64,000 nucleotides of DNA from the NCBI RefSeq assembly GCF_963678975.1, contig NC_089274.1, forward strand, positions 44,856,075 to 44,920,074, given 5' to 3'. The notes under the pieces were generated by a model. The model was not told the DNA's origin and ran no database searches. It worked only from the letters and a program-made list of their open reading frames with translations. Shown piece after piece: positions 38,393-52,800 of this stretch (position 1 is the stretch's first letter; every line of letters starts with the position of its first letter). The position numbers and the translations under genes are program-made. This DNA comes from Dysidea avara (Eukaryota; Porifera; Demospongiae; Dictyoceratida; Dysideidae).

Positions 38393-41300
38393 TTATCTGG
38401 TGACGGAAGTGTCAGCTTCATTTGATGTTAATAAAATAGTAACAGCTTGGTGCATGACTGCTGGAGAGAGCAGCTCAAACTCATGTAAGCTCACAAGATG
38501 TTGGATAAAGTTTCTCTGCAGTTTTTTCTCCTTCAATTGCTGCTTGTAGTGACTGGCAAAATCGAGACATGCTCCAGGCACTTGCTGATCAGCCAATAAT
38601 CTGTGAATGTGTCGGTCAATTAATATCAACATTGGTTAACAGTACATTTCTTACTTTTTCTCTGTTATAAACAAATTCCATAGTTTCATTAGTTCTTTTT
38701 CGCCTTCATTGACATCAGTAAATTCATCAATCATCTGCAGAATGATTGTGGTAAGTCTCCCTAACTATATTACCTGTGCTATAATATAATGTTTTCATTG
38801 TCTTTGATGTATTATTAAACCAGCTAAGTTCATATCCTAAACATTATTTTGATATGCATTTCATATTCAAAAATATTTTTGGGGAAATCCCAGCATATTT
38901 ATGTGTAATGCGGCCGGGCTCAAATAACCACACGGTAACCATTTTATCTCACAGAACATTTGATAGTTAACAAGTATATTAAGGAGACAAACTCCATCGC
39001 TTCACTGTTTAGCAGTACTAATACCACCTTTATAATTAGTGTATGGTGACCACTGTGATTAGTAGCACACACCATAATGGAAACACTTAAAGACAAACAG
39101 ACACTAGGCTTGGTTAATAATCCAAAATCATTAATAGAAAAGTAATAATGATTTTCAAGACTTTACAAAACAAGTACAAGGGAATATCAAGCTCATAAAA
39201 ATAAACCAGAAAATGTTAATCTTACACACCCCACCCATCAATTACAGATAAGAGAGTGACCATTCCAATCCAGTCACTACAGAAAATACTGGTGATCTCC
39301 ATTATAAATGTGATAGTCAGTGAGGAGCCATCGACATGCTACAACACCTACAGGTAGTGGAGAAAGGATTGGGAGGATAAAGGTTGGAGCTGCTGTGGTA
39401 GGTGAAAAAAGCATATCTTAATATCAAACAGTGAAGAAATCAAGCCTGTAGTGTTGAAGTTATGCTTGGTTGAAGGCATCAGTAAGTTGTCTAGTTACCC
39501 AATCAGTAAAATTTCAGTTAAATTTTTTTTTAAATGTTGGAAGTGTTTGGGGTTGCTCTGAAGGCACAGTTGGGTGATATTTTTGAGCAGAAAAGCCCAA
39601 GCCTACTATCACAATACTTCTGTATAGTATGATAGCACGCTCACTACACACACACACACACGATAATAATATACGTACACTACACTTAGTAAACAAACCC
39701 TTGCGGTCCTTGCTGGCAGCCAAGAAGGGGTATCCTCAGCTTCACTGTCTTCTGCATCCAGTGCAGAGTAAGGAAACATGCTTGTTGTATGGCGATATGG
39801 TCGAGTGTGTAACACTGCGTCCTTAGTGCCCACCACACCTGAAGGCTGGGCCATGAACACGCTCAAGTTCTCAACATTAGGCACTCCAGCTCTGTAGAGA
39901 TACAGTGAAGTCTTATCAATATTAAGGCTTTATAAAGAGGTGGTCTTATTAACGAGGTCATGGAGTATACCTTAGGTACTTTACACGGTCACTGTAATGA
40001 GGTGGTCTTTATTAATGAGGTCATGAAGTACACCTTAGCTATTACACAAGGAAGATAGAGGAAGCTCTGTTAATTGGAATGTGCCAATCAGACAAATATT
40101 CATATTGTCTATGCTCCACAAAAGGAAGCAGGTAAATTACATTAACAAAAGGGAGATGTAATTTCAGGTGATTGCTTAATGCAAAGGGTAATCCACCACA
40201 AGAACGCGTGAGGTGTAAGGCAAAGGCTTTCTCACCGAAACAACATTAGTTCAGTCCTTGCTGGCTTCTTCTTGTAATATTTTCCAGAAGACACAGCTTG
40301 CAATCCTTCAGACAATGAGACACGCGGTACAACTGATGATGACTTCGTGATGTGAACGTCAATTAGTGAGCCATCCCTCAGAGGCTGTAGAAAGCAAAAA
40401 TAACAACAACCAATTATTGTACGTGTCTATCAAATGAGTATTTGCAAGGAGTACTTCACATGTGTGAGTTTAAAGTACAAAAAATATTTACTTTGTACTA
40501 GACATATTTACAGGTAAACTATTTGAAAGATAGAAGAAAATATGATTGCATCTATCAATCCTTGATGAAACATGATATTGGCTCTATATTCTGGTAAGGG
40601 ATACATTCATTCAGTATGGACTTATTGGCTGACAATGGTTGTAACTGGTAATAACATAAACAACATTATGTTACTATCATAGCAATTTGTCGGAGCAGCT
40701 TCAGTCTTTGATGACCAGGCAAACAGACTGTAAAATGGTAAGACACAAACCTATAGAAGTATTACAGTAAAACCTGTGCATTAAGGACACCTTGGGACCA
40801 ATCAAAGTGTCCTGATCATCAAGGTGTCCTGATTTCCAGGTCAGTTTACATGATCCACTACCAAGTGTCCAGATTATGCAGGTGTCTTTATTTTCAAGTG
40901 CCCTGATTAACAGGTTACCTTGTAAAAAGAAAGCATTTTAGTACTTTTGCATTTTTTGGTCTAAAGCAAGCCCAAACATTTTGCTTCACAAACATAACCC
41001 ACATGAATATAGAAAGTTTATTTGACCTGTTTTGATAATATTAGTACTACAAATTGGTCTTCAATTGTCACCTTCCCACCCATGTTGAAGGCAGTCAAAA
41101 CCTTCTGTGTATACACAACTAGTCATTTCAATAAGCAATCATGAGCAATTGATTTTTAAAAATATAACAATGAGGAGGCTGTGTGGACTATATTGTAGAT
41201 TGATCAGAGATGTAACCTTCATGTACAACTTGCTAAAAGAAGGTATAAGTTCCACTTTGACACTGTAGGAGGAAGTGATGTGAAACTTAATCAAAGGTTA

Positions 41301-43825
41301 CGCAGAAATCCAACAGTACAGTATCTTGCTTGGCTTCATCATTCAAAGCTGGTACTAAGTCATGTACTACCAGTAATAGCTGAAGATTAGCTGATTTACT
41401 TTGAAAGGCAAAGTGTATCTTAAGCCAAAATATTGCACTGCTGAGGGAGAGAGAACATTAAGTAAGACACATTCTCTACTTCATCACTTTAGACATTGGC
41501 TGTGGAATGATTGACTTAAAAAATGAGCCTACAAACCCTGTGTCACAAAAGTTTATGTTGTCAGTTATAGGATACTGTGTTACCTACTTCAATGGCTTTC
41601 GCAAACCTACGACTTGTGTGCTGACTAAGCTAATTCTCACATTACAACATGGTGAGAACTGCTATGAATCCTTAATTGACTGGAAAGTGATAAAATGACC
41701 TACACCCAAAATATGATCATCTTGATAGCCAGAACATTCCCAAATGCTTTACCAAACACACACATTATGGCATAAGAGAGATTAAGAGTGTTTTTATATA
41801 TATAGAAGGCATGGAGATTCCCCACAGAGTCTTTCCCCACAATATGTGAAACCCATAATTGGACAAGTAAATGATAAAATCTTCATCAGATGATCCCAAT
41901 ACTTAAAATATTAGCATGTGTCATTTCTTATAGCAGAAGGATGACAACATTTCATTGCAAATCTCGCATCATTTGCAAGATTACTGTGACCCCTGTGAAA
42001 AGTGGACACCACCAAGCAGTCCTGGTATCCTCAGGTCGCTTTAGGGACCTCAACTATTTGTCCGGAGACCTCGTGATGCTATTTTTGAGTGTATTAACAA
42101 GTCCCACTGCATTCCTACTCTACTCTCCATTAATGATGCACTTATCATCCTGTTTGCACCACATACAATTGTTACAGTGAACGGTATGTATACATTTCAA
42201 AAATTCCCTGGAAAATTCACCTCCATTAATGTAACATCACTACCTGAATGGTACCACAGGTATCATATATACACAACTACCATGATACAGTATACTCAAC
42301 AGTGTAGGAGTATATGTGAACATCAACAATTTAATATTGCAGGGATTAATCTAGGAGGGGAGGGGGCACAGGCCCCCCTTGGGTTAGCTATTGCCCCTCC
42401 TAGGTTTATACCTAAAGCCTTGAGAAATGGAAAGGTTTAATTGATCTCAAAGTTGTATAATCCAATGGTCAATATTCAATGGCATTACAGTAAAATTTCA
42501 CCAAAATTGAGTATATTCACACCTATATTTTCAAAATTTTCCTGGGGGAGCATGCCCCCAGACCCCCCTAGAATCCGAAGTGACTTACTTCGCCCCCCCC
42601 CCCCCTAGGTTAATATTCTGGGTTGAGCCCTGTATACTGTTCAGGGCAAATATGAATAACAAAGTACTGATACTGAATGATCAGTCAACTAACTATGCAA
42701 TGACAATACACAAACAAATAATGATAGTATATTTGTATAAAATTTTCTTTCGCAGAAATCTTGTTGTACATTGTCAGATCTTGGCTCCAGTAAGCTATAT
42801 TCAGGTTTAGCTATATATATATGTAACAATTGACACAGCTCACACATATACAAGTAAGTTACTTTCAACACAGAATATAATACAAGTTCTATACTAAAGA
42901 TAAAACTACATTTAGTATACACTAATTCTCCATTTGAAAATTTTTAATCAATGTTGCACTGAAGAAAGAGGGAAATTTGTAAATCCTAACATCATTTTTT
43001 GTGCTTCTAAGATATGTAGTTAACTGATTGCATAACATAACAGAAATACGAAGAAATCCAATCAATTATTATAATCAACATCAGGTAGCTGGAATGTGAT
43101 ATCACAGTGATATCACAAATTAAATGACACCAAACCCATACTGATTAATAGTAGGGGAATTTCTGTCAATTCAACAACAACAAAAACAATGTGGTTTCTT
43201 TACACCATGCCAACCATCCACCTACTTCCATTACTTCAATACCATTCAATATGTAGGACAGGCTTTAAATCTAATTTAGAAGACTCCAGAGAGCAAACTA
43301 GTTTCCATCTTAGTGAATAGAAAGAAGCAATACTGTTTATACAGTCAATCTGTGAGTTACATACCAATAGACCTACATGACCAACTGTAATCCAATTGTG
43401 CTATAAACAGTTGGACATGGAAATTTATGGATTAAACACCATTTAATTACACATTCAAGCACATACATGTGTCCGTACACACACACACACTACACACACA
43501 AAGCAAGGCAGGGCCTCCTCCAGCAGCCGTGTGAAACAACCAGTGAACCAGCACTGGGATGCCTGTGCACCACTCAGGCACTAGTCTTGTGCAGACAAAT
43601 CCTCCTGGGGCAGGGCTAGTAACCTGCAGGAGAACCATCCTGGTCTCATGTAGAGAGACCAAAAAACCCGAAGTATCACAATGACCTAAGCAAGGCAAGG
43701 GAATTTACTTCCCCAGTTGGCACCAGGCAACCATTGATGCTATAGCTGGGTGGGCTGTTCCTCATTAAACAGCTGGAGTAACGTGAGTAAAAACACACAA
43801 ACAAACAAACACATGCACACATGTA

Positions 43826-43890
<65 letters not shown>

Positions 43891-46800
43891 TTGCACTACA
43901 CTTACAGTATAGACAGAAGTCACTCTAGGGTGGCACAAAGTGAGGTGGCACAGTAGACTATACAGACAACCACAATCCAGTGAACACCATGGACACTTCA
44001 TCCCGTATCTGGCCTCTGTCTGCAGGTGACTGTTGTCATGGTAATGAAAGTTGTACACAACTGGATGATGAGTGTTAGCATCACTGTTCTGTGCCGTGTT
44101 GAGGAAGGTGACTTGACCAGGAGTAGGGGGGAGCTTAGTCACAACGTCCTTCCCTGCCACGTAGTCTAAAGTGAGATAGCACATGAGTAGTGGCAGCATT
44201 ATTGCTACAGTAAATAATGTGTTGTCCCTTAGTAGCTGTTACACCATACAAGTTATTCTTGAAAATAAGTTTTAGGACATTAGGAAAACAAATGCCTGGT
44301 TTTATATATAGACTTAGGATATTAATGGGAGTCTTGTTTTTATGCTTTACTTTGCTGCCGCTATTTTTTCACACTTATCAACCGTATATAAATTTACAGC
44401 CATCTGAGGAATGAAAGTGCTACAATAATCACAGAACTAGTCCATGTGAGTTTGCCTTCATACAGATAACAACTGGTTATCAAGCCTTTACATGCTTGTT
44501 TATTGTAACAACACACTTTATAAGGTTTTCCATGCTTATCATTGAGATGATGGTGTTTTTACTATGATTCAAATCCAATTAAACTATGGATGTTGCTCTG
44601 ACTTATCCAAAATCAATCCCTGGTTTCAAATTCATTTAAAGACCAGGTAGAAAGAAAACATGTTACGCAGTGCTAGAAAGACTAAAAATTTGGGGGCGTC
44701 TGTATTTAGCGGATCACGGATCGGCGGATCACGGATCGGCGGATCACGTGATATGCATGCTCAACTCGATTTTGAGCACTGGGAAATATTTATACCCTAG
44801 TGTAACATACAGCATACTGTAGAATTTATATTTTATCCACAGGTAGGAAGCCTGAAGAGATTTCAATCGATACTATATAACTATAATAATTAGAGCGCGC
44901 GTGTATTAAAAATTTAACACACGTACAGAGTAAGATTATTTTAATTCACCTTAAAACTGAATCACTGATGTATTCTTTACACCAACACGATACTCAATAG
45001 ACTAGCTCTGTATTGCAAAAACAAACGACAAAGGATACACGCCAACATATTAGAAGCCTATTCACACGTGAGTGCGCTAGCGTATCCTTTGTCGTTTGTT
45101 TTTGCAATACAGAACTAGTCTATTGAATATTGTGTTGGTGTAAAGAATACATCAGTGATTCAGTTTTAAGGTGAATTAAAATAATCTTACTCTGTACGTG
45201 TGTTAAATTTTTAATACGCGCGCGCTCTAATTATTATAGTTATATAGTATCGATTGAAATCTCTTCAGGCTTCCTACCTGTGGATAAAATATAAATTCTA
45301 CAGTATGCTGTATGTTACACTAGGGTATAAAATTTCCCAGTGCTCAAAATCGAGTTGAGCATGCATATCACGTGATCCGCCGATCCGTGATCCGTTGATC
45401 CGTGATCCGCTAAATACAGACCCCCAAAATTTGGTCAGTCATTTTAGAAAGTTATGAATTTATTTTTTGTGGGCTATCAATGACTACTCAACTACAGGGA
45501 CTGTAATAACACAAGTTGTTTTGAATAGTGACACTCCAACATGTGTGTACTGTGTGAAATGTGATCACAGGTAGTTACAATGTGAGCAAGTGTACCATTA
45601 CGAGTGTTCAATCAACATATATGTAATAAATGAACATCATATGTAGAACAGATTGCTGGGACAAACGGAATGTGCAACTGTACCATTACATGTCACATAA
45701 CAACCATTAATTAAGTAAGGGAATCCCTGAAAATCACAGCTGCACTGTGTCTGACATATCAATAAACAGCCATAGAGTTACAGCAGCCATCCAAGTGTCA
45801 TCAATGTGCAGACAATTCACACCTTACACAATACATACAAACTTGTGAATCAGCTGACACACACACACACATGCTGAGGGGACTGTCCCATAAACATTAG
45901 TAGGACTACACAACATGTAATATGACATCACAGAAAAAACCCTCCCTTGTATTCCATAACTTGTGACTTCATTACAAAAACTTGATTGCCAGTTTTAACA
46001 AAAGGTGTGGGAGGCAGGAGGAGTGTACAACCTTATCATAGTGATGGTGTAGGGAGATTAAATACTATAGCAATACATCAAGGAATGTATCTGTACTTTA
46101 ATATAGCACACACTTCAGTCAAAGAGTTGTAATAATAATAATAGATATGCTACTGTTGCATGAACAAAATAAAGACAGAGCACTACACATTTTATTGCTA
46201 TCATTCCTGGTAATATATTTTTACCTGTTTTTTTGTTGTTTTTTTTAATTTCATGAGTTTACTTAAGGAATATGGTGCAGTATGGCACAAGGAATATTTC
46301 ATGGTAATATATGAAATGACATGCTTAGATAATGTAAGCTGTTACTCACTTTTGTTTAGTAATGAAAAAGAAAACAGCCATAAAGTGACAACTGGCTGTA
46401 GGCCCTTAACATATGTCTCCATCAATTCAACCCCAAACAACAACTATTTGCAAGATTGTAGCTTTGTTTATTTAGTGCTACAATTGTCTATGGACTATGT
46501 AGAAAACTCATCCAAATTGTATGAATTGTTATAGTACAAATGTCTTTCAGATGGTACAAAGTGTTAGAAAGTTGTGCATAACAAACTTTACTCTCTTTAC
46601 TGCAAGAGTACATAAATATATATATTATGAACTCTTGCTTACTGTAATTACAGTAGCAGCAGTGTTGCACAACAAAAATGACTTAACACAAACAAATGTA
46701 ATAGTAGAAGCCACATTCAGCTATGAATCATTAGAAAATTGAAAGCAAATGTTTAATACAACAATGACCAGACAGCTACATGATACGTACAACTATCTTG

Positions 46801-49800
46801 TACTAGTTGTATAGGACAGCAATGTGTATACAGTGGGATGGCAAAATAAAGTTGTTTTTCAAAACAGCAACATATTAATTACTACAGTAATGTATCAGCA
46901 GCAGTCACGTACTGGTGAAAATTATTCATACCATCTGAAGCTCTAGCCACAAACTGTTGATATCATGTTCATACATTAACATATCTTAAATAACTTTAGA
47001 GGTGCTTAAGTGGAACTGTAGCCACAAGGTTTCTCCTCTAGGTTATACAGTAATAGAAAGCACTTGGGGTGGCTGACTAATTTGTTAGTCATCAATCAGG
47101 TTAGAGAATGTCGTACTAAACAAAATTGTAGTTTGTCCAACAAGAGCTACATGACATGTTGGTCAGATATTTCGTGAAGCAGCAGCATCCCTTGAGAACA
47201 GGACTTATCAGCAAACAATGGTTTAAATAATAAGAGACAACTAGTGAAAGAAACATGGCGATCTGTGGTAGACTATACCCTTGGGTGAATACTCTATTAA
47301 GAAATTTTTATAAGTGACAAATAGACCATGGTAGCCCTACTGATAGACCATGGTAGCCCTACTGATAGACCATGGTAGCCCTACTGATAGACCATGGTAG
47401 CACTACTGATAGACTATGGTAGCCCTACTGAAGTTGTACTCATCCTTAACAGAAGGCATTAAGGCTGACATGATCCATACGGCAGCTCTTTAGTTGTATA
47501 GCAGTGTAAGCTGTTCACTGAAGTGGGGTGACTGGATGGAGAACTTTATTGCCCTACAGTTAAAAGGCTAAACCTTAACCTCCTAAAGTGTTTGTATAGC
47601 AGTGACTGAAACAACGATAGCCTACTATCAAGAGTTCATAATATAAAAAGATATCATGACTTCAAGATATGCGTTTGTACAGGCTATACTCCAAAATTCT
47701 GCATATAGAGCAGGAAGCTGATCAGTGAAATAGGTACAGTTGTAGGTTGCAGGGTAGTATAGGAAGCAGGAGTACATGTAGGTATTGTTTTGGTACATTA
47801 TAATATCAAGAGTTCATAATATAAAAATAGAGGAGAGTGTGTTAGGTAAAATCTAAGCATTAAACTTACTGCAATAGTATTTGCGTATAGCACTGAAACA
47901 ATGATAATGTGCTGAAACAATAAATTATGGTATCTGCGTGGTGTCAGTAATATCATTTTTCAGATGCACAGTGGTAGCTGCCCCAGTCATGCAAGTTGCT
48001 TATTTACTTTTCAGCAGTAACGAGGTAAATCTGAACAAAGGCTCATACAGTTTTGTACCTATATGCTTAAAGCATAGATGTAGATTTTCTGAAGTAAGTG
48101 TTACAGAAGCCTCTCTGTTCCATGCATTTTTTATGCTTAAACTCTACTCTAATTTAAATAAATAAAGGGTTCTACTCAAATACAACACTATGCACTGGAC
48201 AAACACACAGATGGAGACAATTTACCTGCCCTACCACAAAAGTGTTATAAGAGTTCCTATGATGTAAGGTAGTCTATGTGCCAGTGCTGAAAAACTGTGA
48301 ACATAAGAGCTTGTGGATTAAAATTTGAATAGAAAAGAGAAAACAAATGGTGCATCAAAAAGGTCTCAAAAGTGAAAAAAAAAAGTTATGACCTAGGCAG
48401 GGATCAAACTCAAGTTGGTTATTGGAGTTAATGGAGGTGTGCAAATCACCACAGTTGTTTGTCTGTGGTTTTGACAAGAATGTAGCTCAACTTTTCAGTG
48501 ATTCTTCCCTATACCAGTCAGTGCCTTCATTGCCCTATAAAGAACAAATAAAAGTACGTATTGACTTGCTACCACAATATTCGAGTTGTCAGATAACGGG
48601 CGTTTAATTTCGCTAAAATCCTGTGTCGATAGCACGTTGCATGCCAAAATACTATGAGCTAAAAGTTGAGTTTTAAAAGGTATGCACAAAATGGTACTGT
48701 TTGGAAAGAACAATATGTGGATTCAAACCCACAACCTAGTCAGGCGTTTGCAGCTAGTGCTGTGGTTTTCAAAGAAATATTGCTCAAGTTTTCTCTACAC
48801 CTAAGTAGCCTTCTACGTACGTGCTGTAGAGAACAAACGGAAGCACACATGACCCCGTGATAATAATCTTGAAAGATAAATGCTTTGTTTTGAGCACGAA
48901 ATGTGTTAATAGGCATAGGAACTGGCGAGTAAGTAGCATGACGGACGGACAGACGACTTTTCAGCTTTATATATATATATATATAGATACCAATGAAAAC
49001 ATTGCTTGTTCACATCACTGATGCTAAGCCAGTACATGAAGTGGGTACATGTATTGTGATATACATTGTTTTACTGTGGGATTTTAATTGTATATTTGAA
49101 CAAAAAATTAATTGGTCTGGCATGGTGAGATAGATTAAAGCAAGAGCTTAAGAAGGAGCATGAAACTGAGTTCCATGACAATCCAAATTACGTAACAGCA
49201 TTTGAAGTAAATTGCTTTACATCATGAGCAAATGGTTATGTAATTGACATGCGTGGTTCAACATGTAACAATGGACGCTCCAGCCATACTAATTAAAGTC
49301 AAGGTAGAGCCAAGTCACCATTGTTGAAGAAGAGAAGGACCTCAAGGAAGCCTCAGCCAACTTCACCATCACCGTGTGCCACTCACTGCCAGTCGTCTTC
49401 CTTGGCTTCTTTTATGACACCTTAGGATCCCTTCATTGTCTAACTGCACACGTTTTGGTACTGGTTAGCTCATTGTAAATCTCCTCGTACACTGTACAAA
49501 GCCATCTTGTAATGTTGTCATGCACAATTCTGTATACGGCTTCAAATAACGAGATTGTACTTTCCTTATATGGAAGCTAATTGGTGATTGATTTGGATTG
49601 TAATGGCACCCGGCAGGCAGTGTAAGTTTCACCGCCTTTGGCGGCTCATAAGCTCCTGATTAAAGTTATACCATAGATAAAGTTGATTTGTATATAAAAC
49701 AGTCACCCTAATGTATATTAACAGTTTAAAAATAGTTCCTCCAATATTTCTGTATCCACACAATCACATACACACTTAATATGTACATGCATACAAAAAA

Positions 49801-52800
49801 GTTTCTCACCTCTTTTAAGCTTTGACAGCTCCATCGCTGTACGTTGCTCATACTGTTGTCTGATCTTGGGAACACCATCACTCCAACTGAGTGAGAACTT
49901 GATGGAATAGTGTTTCTGGAATGGACCATCTGAAGCCTGCGTGTGTACATGTGAAGTGCTGTAAGTTATCTACACATATTAAAAGGCAGAATTAATCATT
50001 TCAGCTCCATTTATAGTCTACCTTGTACATTTCAATTGTGGGTTGTAAAACACACAATATCTGGTATTTAGTTAAATCAAGGAACGCAACTATAAAGTGA
50101 ATGGCTACAATAATATCTAATCTTTCTATAAAGTATTAGCCCATTGTATTCTATTGTATTTGTACACATAATGCTTCAGGGAAAGGAATATGACATCATG
50201 CACAGTTACCTGACCACTGCCTCCAAATATGGTATTCCAGGTAAGGGGACTCCCCGCAGCTGGTGAAGGTGTCTCACATTCTTGCAGCACCAACTCATAT
50301 TGGCCATCTTGTAGTAGACATTTGTTCCTTGAGTCAAACACTACTAGCTCTGCTGAGCACACTCCTTTTAGCATCGCTGGCACTTCTGCTCCTTCCATCA
50401 AACGTGGACGCTTTGCAGATGGCGGCTCAACTCCATTATTAGCTGTTTTGGCATAGTTGTGGTCTACTAAATTCCTTTTAACATTATCAAATGAATCATC
50501 TACAATTTCTACTGAATTATCAGTGTCATCCATTGACATAGGGCTGCCTATGGAAGAGTCTTCATCATTCATGGAGCAGCCATTGTTTGTGAACTGTTCA
50601 CTCTCTGCCAAGAGCAGTGCCAAGGCAGTACGACGGGGCTTTCTTCTCTTGTGTTTCTTTGCCAGTTTTACTGGCTTGTTGTTAAATGCTTTATAATGTT
50701 CCATAATTTTGTGGGACTTCTTGACAGAGTTCTTAACATGCACACTGGCGACCGAGGTGGGTATTTGGCACCCGTTCACCATAGACCTGTGGTTATCATA
50801 AACAATCATTCCATTATTTGATTTCTTCACAATACCTCCCGGGACAATGCTGCCATGGGCAACATGCCCCAGATTATTATGCATAACACTACTAGGTTTT
50901 GAAACTGTTTCTTTTTTGCCGGTGCCAATACCATTGCAGCCATTAAACTCATGTGAAGATGGCAACATAGTCTTACTATCACTTTTGTGCTGATTAGAGG
51001 TAGCAGTTGACTCTAATCCGTTTGGCTTTGATAAAACAGGATCTGTAGTGTCACTGCCTTTAGACACCTGTGCTATTGGTCCCAGTGGGCGACACTTAAA
51101 CACAAGCATATGTGTCCCGGACACCCCCGGGCTTTTCTTCCATGTCAGCTCACTAGCCGGGATGGATATCTTGCTGTGATCATGTGATCCTTGAGCATCA
51201 TCATGTGATCCAGATGGCATCGTGGAGACCACACACTTGCCCAAACTCTTTGTGTTATAAATAGGTAATAAAGTATTCAGTGGCTATAAACAGAAAATGA
51301 AAAGCAGGTACTTCATGTGTACATGTATTTATAGTTAAATTAATTGCAGGCATCTACCGTTACAGTTGACAAGAATGCTGGCACATTTTTTTTAATGGGT
51401 ATACAAATATTGTAGAAAATTAGGTAGCAAAAATGAGAGGGCAGTAATGCAATTGTACTATACCATAAACTACTACAATATGCACAACGCCTTTAAGTGT
51501 GTTATGATTGTTATCTGACTAAATACAGGAACTTATGGCTAGCTGCAGAACAGCAAAAAGAAACTAACAACTAAAAAGAGGCATGAATGGCACTGCTTTT
51601 CCTTAAGCAAAGCATATGTGGCAAGATTTGTATACTCCAAAGATAAGCAAATTTAAAGTAGAAGTGTGTGATAACAAATTTAAACATATCTTTTAATATT
51701 TCCTTTTGAACTTATCTCTGATTATCTAATATATCTAGATAATTGAAACAAATAAGTATTTAAAGCTAACTGTCACAATGTAACCAGTAAAGTGGGAAAA
51801 TTATAATTGAAGAAGTAAACAAGTTGAGGTTATGATACTTCTAAAAACCAGGTGCCCATGCAGTTAATACACATTCTAACTAAATAGGCAATTAATTAAC
51901 CATGTATATAATTAAAGCTATTAGTTAGATAATTAGATTTGTAAATACTGTAAGATTCAGTATATTTTGTAATTCATGAATTATTTTGCAATTTGATAAT
52001 TACGTTGCTATGTACTGCTAAAGAAGTGTAACTATAACAAACCACTTTTAACTGAATTACATACAGAAATATCTTCTCAACTGTTCTGTAGTGTGTCTAT
52101 CATGTTTTCTCATGCAAATTGTATAGAGAAAGCCTTGAGGCTGCCCTTCATTTTTGTTCACAAGTATGGGTAACGCCCCCCTTTCAACTCGAAGGATACA
52201 TTATATCTGGTAGCCTAAAAGGCCTTCAATGTTGTTAAACGTCTATAAAACTGATAGGGAAGACCATTCACAAAGTATATGAAGAGCTGGCATACCCATA
52301 TTTCAGACTGCCAAGAAGAAACCACCTCAGAGCAGAGTTTATGTGTGTGGAAGTTAATACAGACTTAATTTAGCTTTCAATTCTTACATCCTGGCTGCTT
52401 TTTACCATTATTAACTAGAGTTGCACCGATAAGAAAAAAAGCCAATGTTCCGATAACTGATATATCGGCTATTTAAATACCAATGCTGATGCCAATAACT
52501 GGTGTCAATAAATAATTTTAATTTATATTTTCTAAAATATTAACCATTGGAATTAACATAGATATGCTTACTGAATCCTTAGAGATCATTTTAGTTATCT
52601 ATTTAATAGGTTCAAGAGCAGCAATTACTTTTCCAGTCAAATCAGTTTGATTTGGAGTAAGTATTGTTATGCTACCATACTCGGTAGCATAAGTTGCCAA
52701 TGCTATCTTCTGTCCGTAAACTGTTTGCAACACATATAAAGTGGAGTTGCACCAAGTTGGTTTGTCCTGTAGTAATTTGTGTTTTTGATATCTAGATAGT

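Noticed and set aside
41507-42180. Plus-strand genes in a SUZ12 intron
   Set aside because: Open stretches of 63-96 codons with no recognisable domain, no matching splice sites and only weak coding character.
43676-43956. ORFs made of CV or TH dipeptides (also 57311-57628)
   Set aside because: Translations of CA/TG microsatellites.
47321-47430. CRISPR-like array
   Set aside because: The 22-bp units are directly adjacent with no spacers, in an intron of an animal gene; it is a simple tandem repeat.
49726-49950. The 74-codon minus-strand ORF as the SUZ12 exon
   Set aside because: The real exon (49810-49936) uses a different frame, giving YSIKFSLSW; the longer ORF is its shadow.
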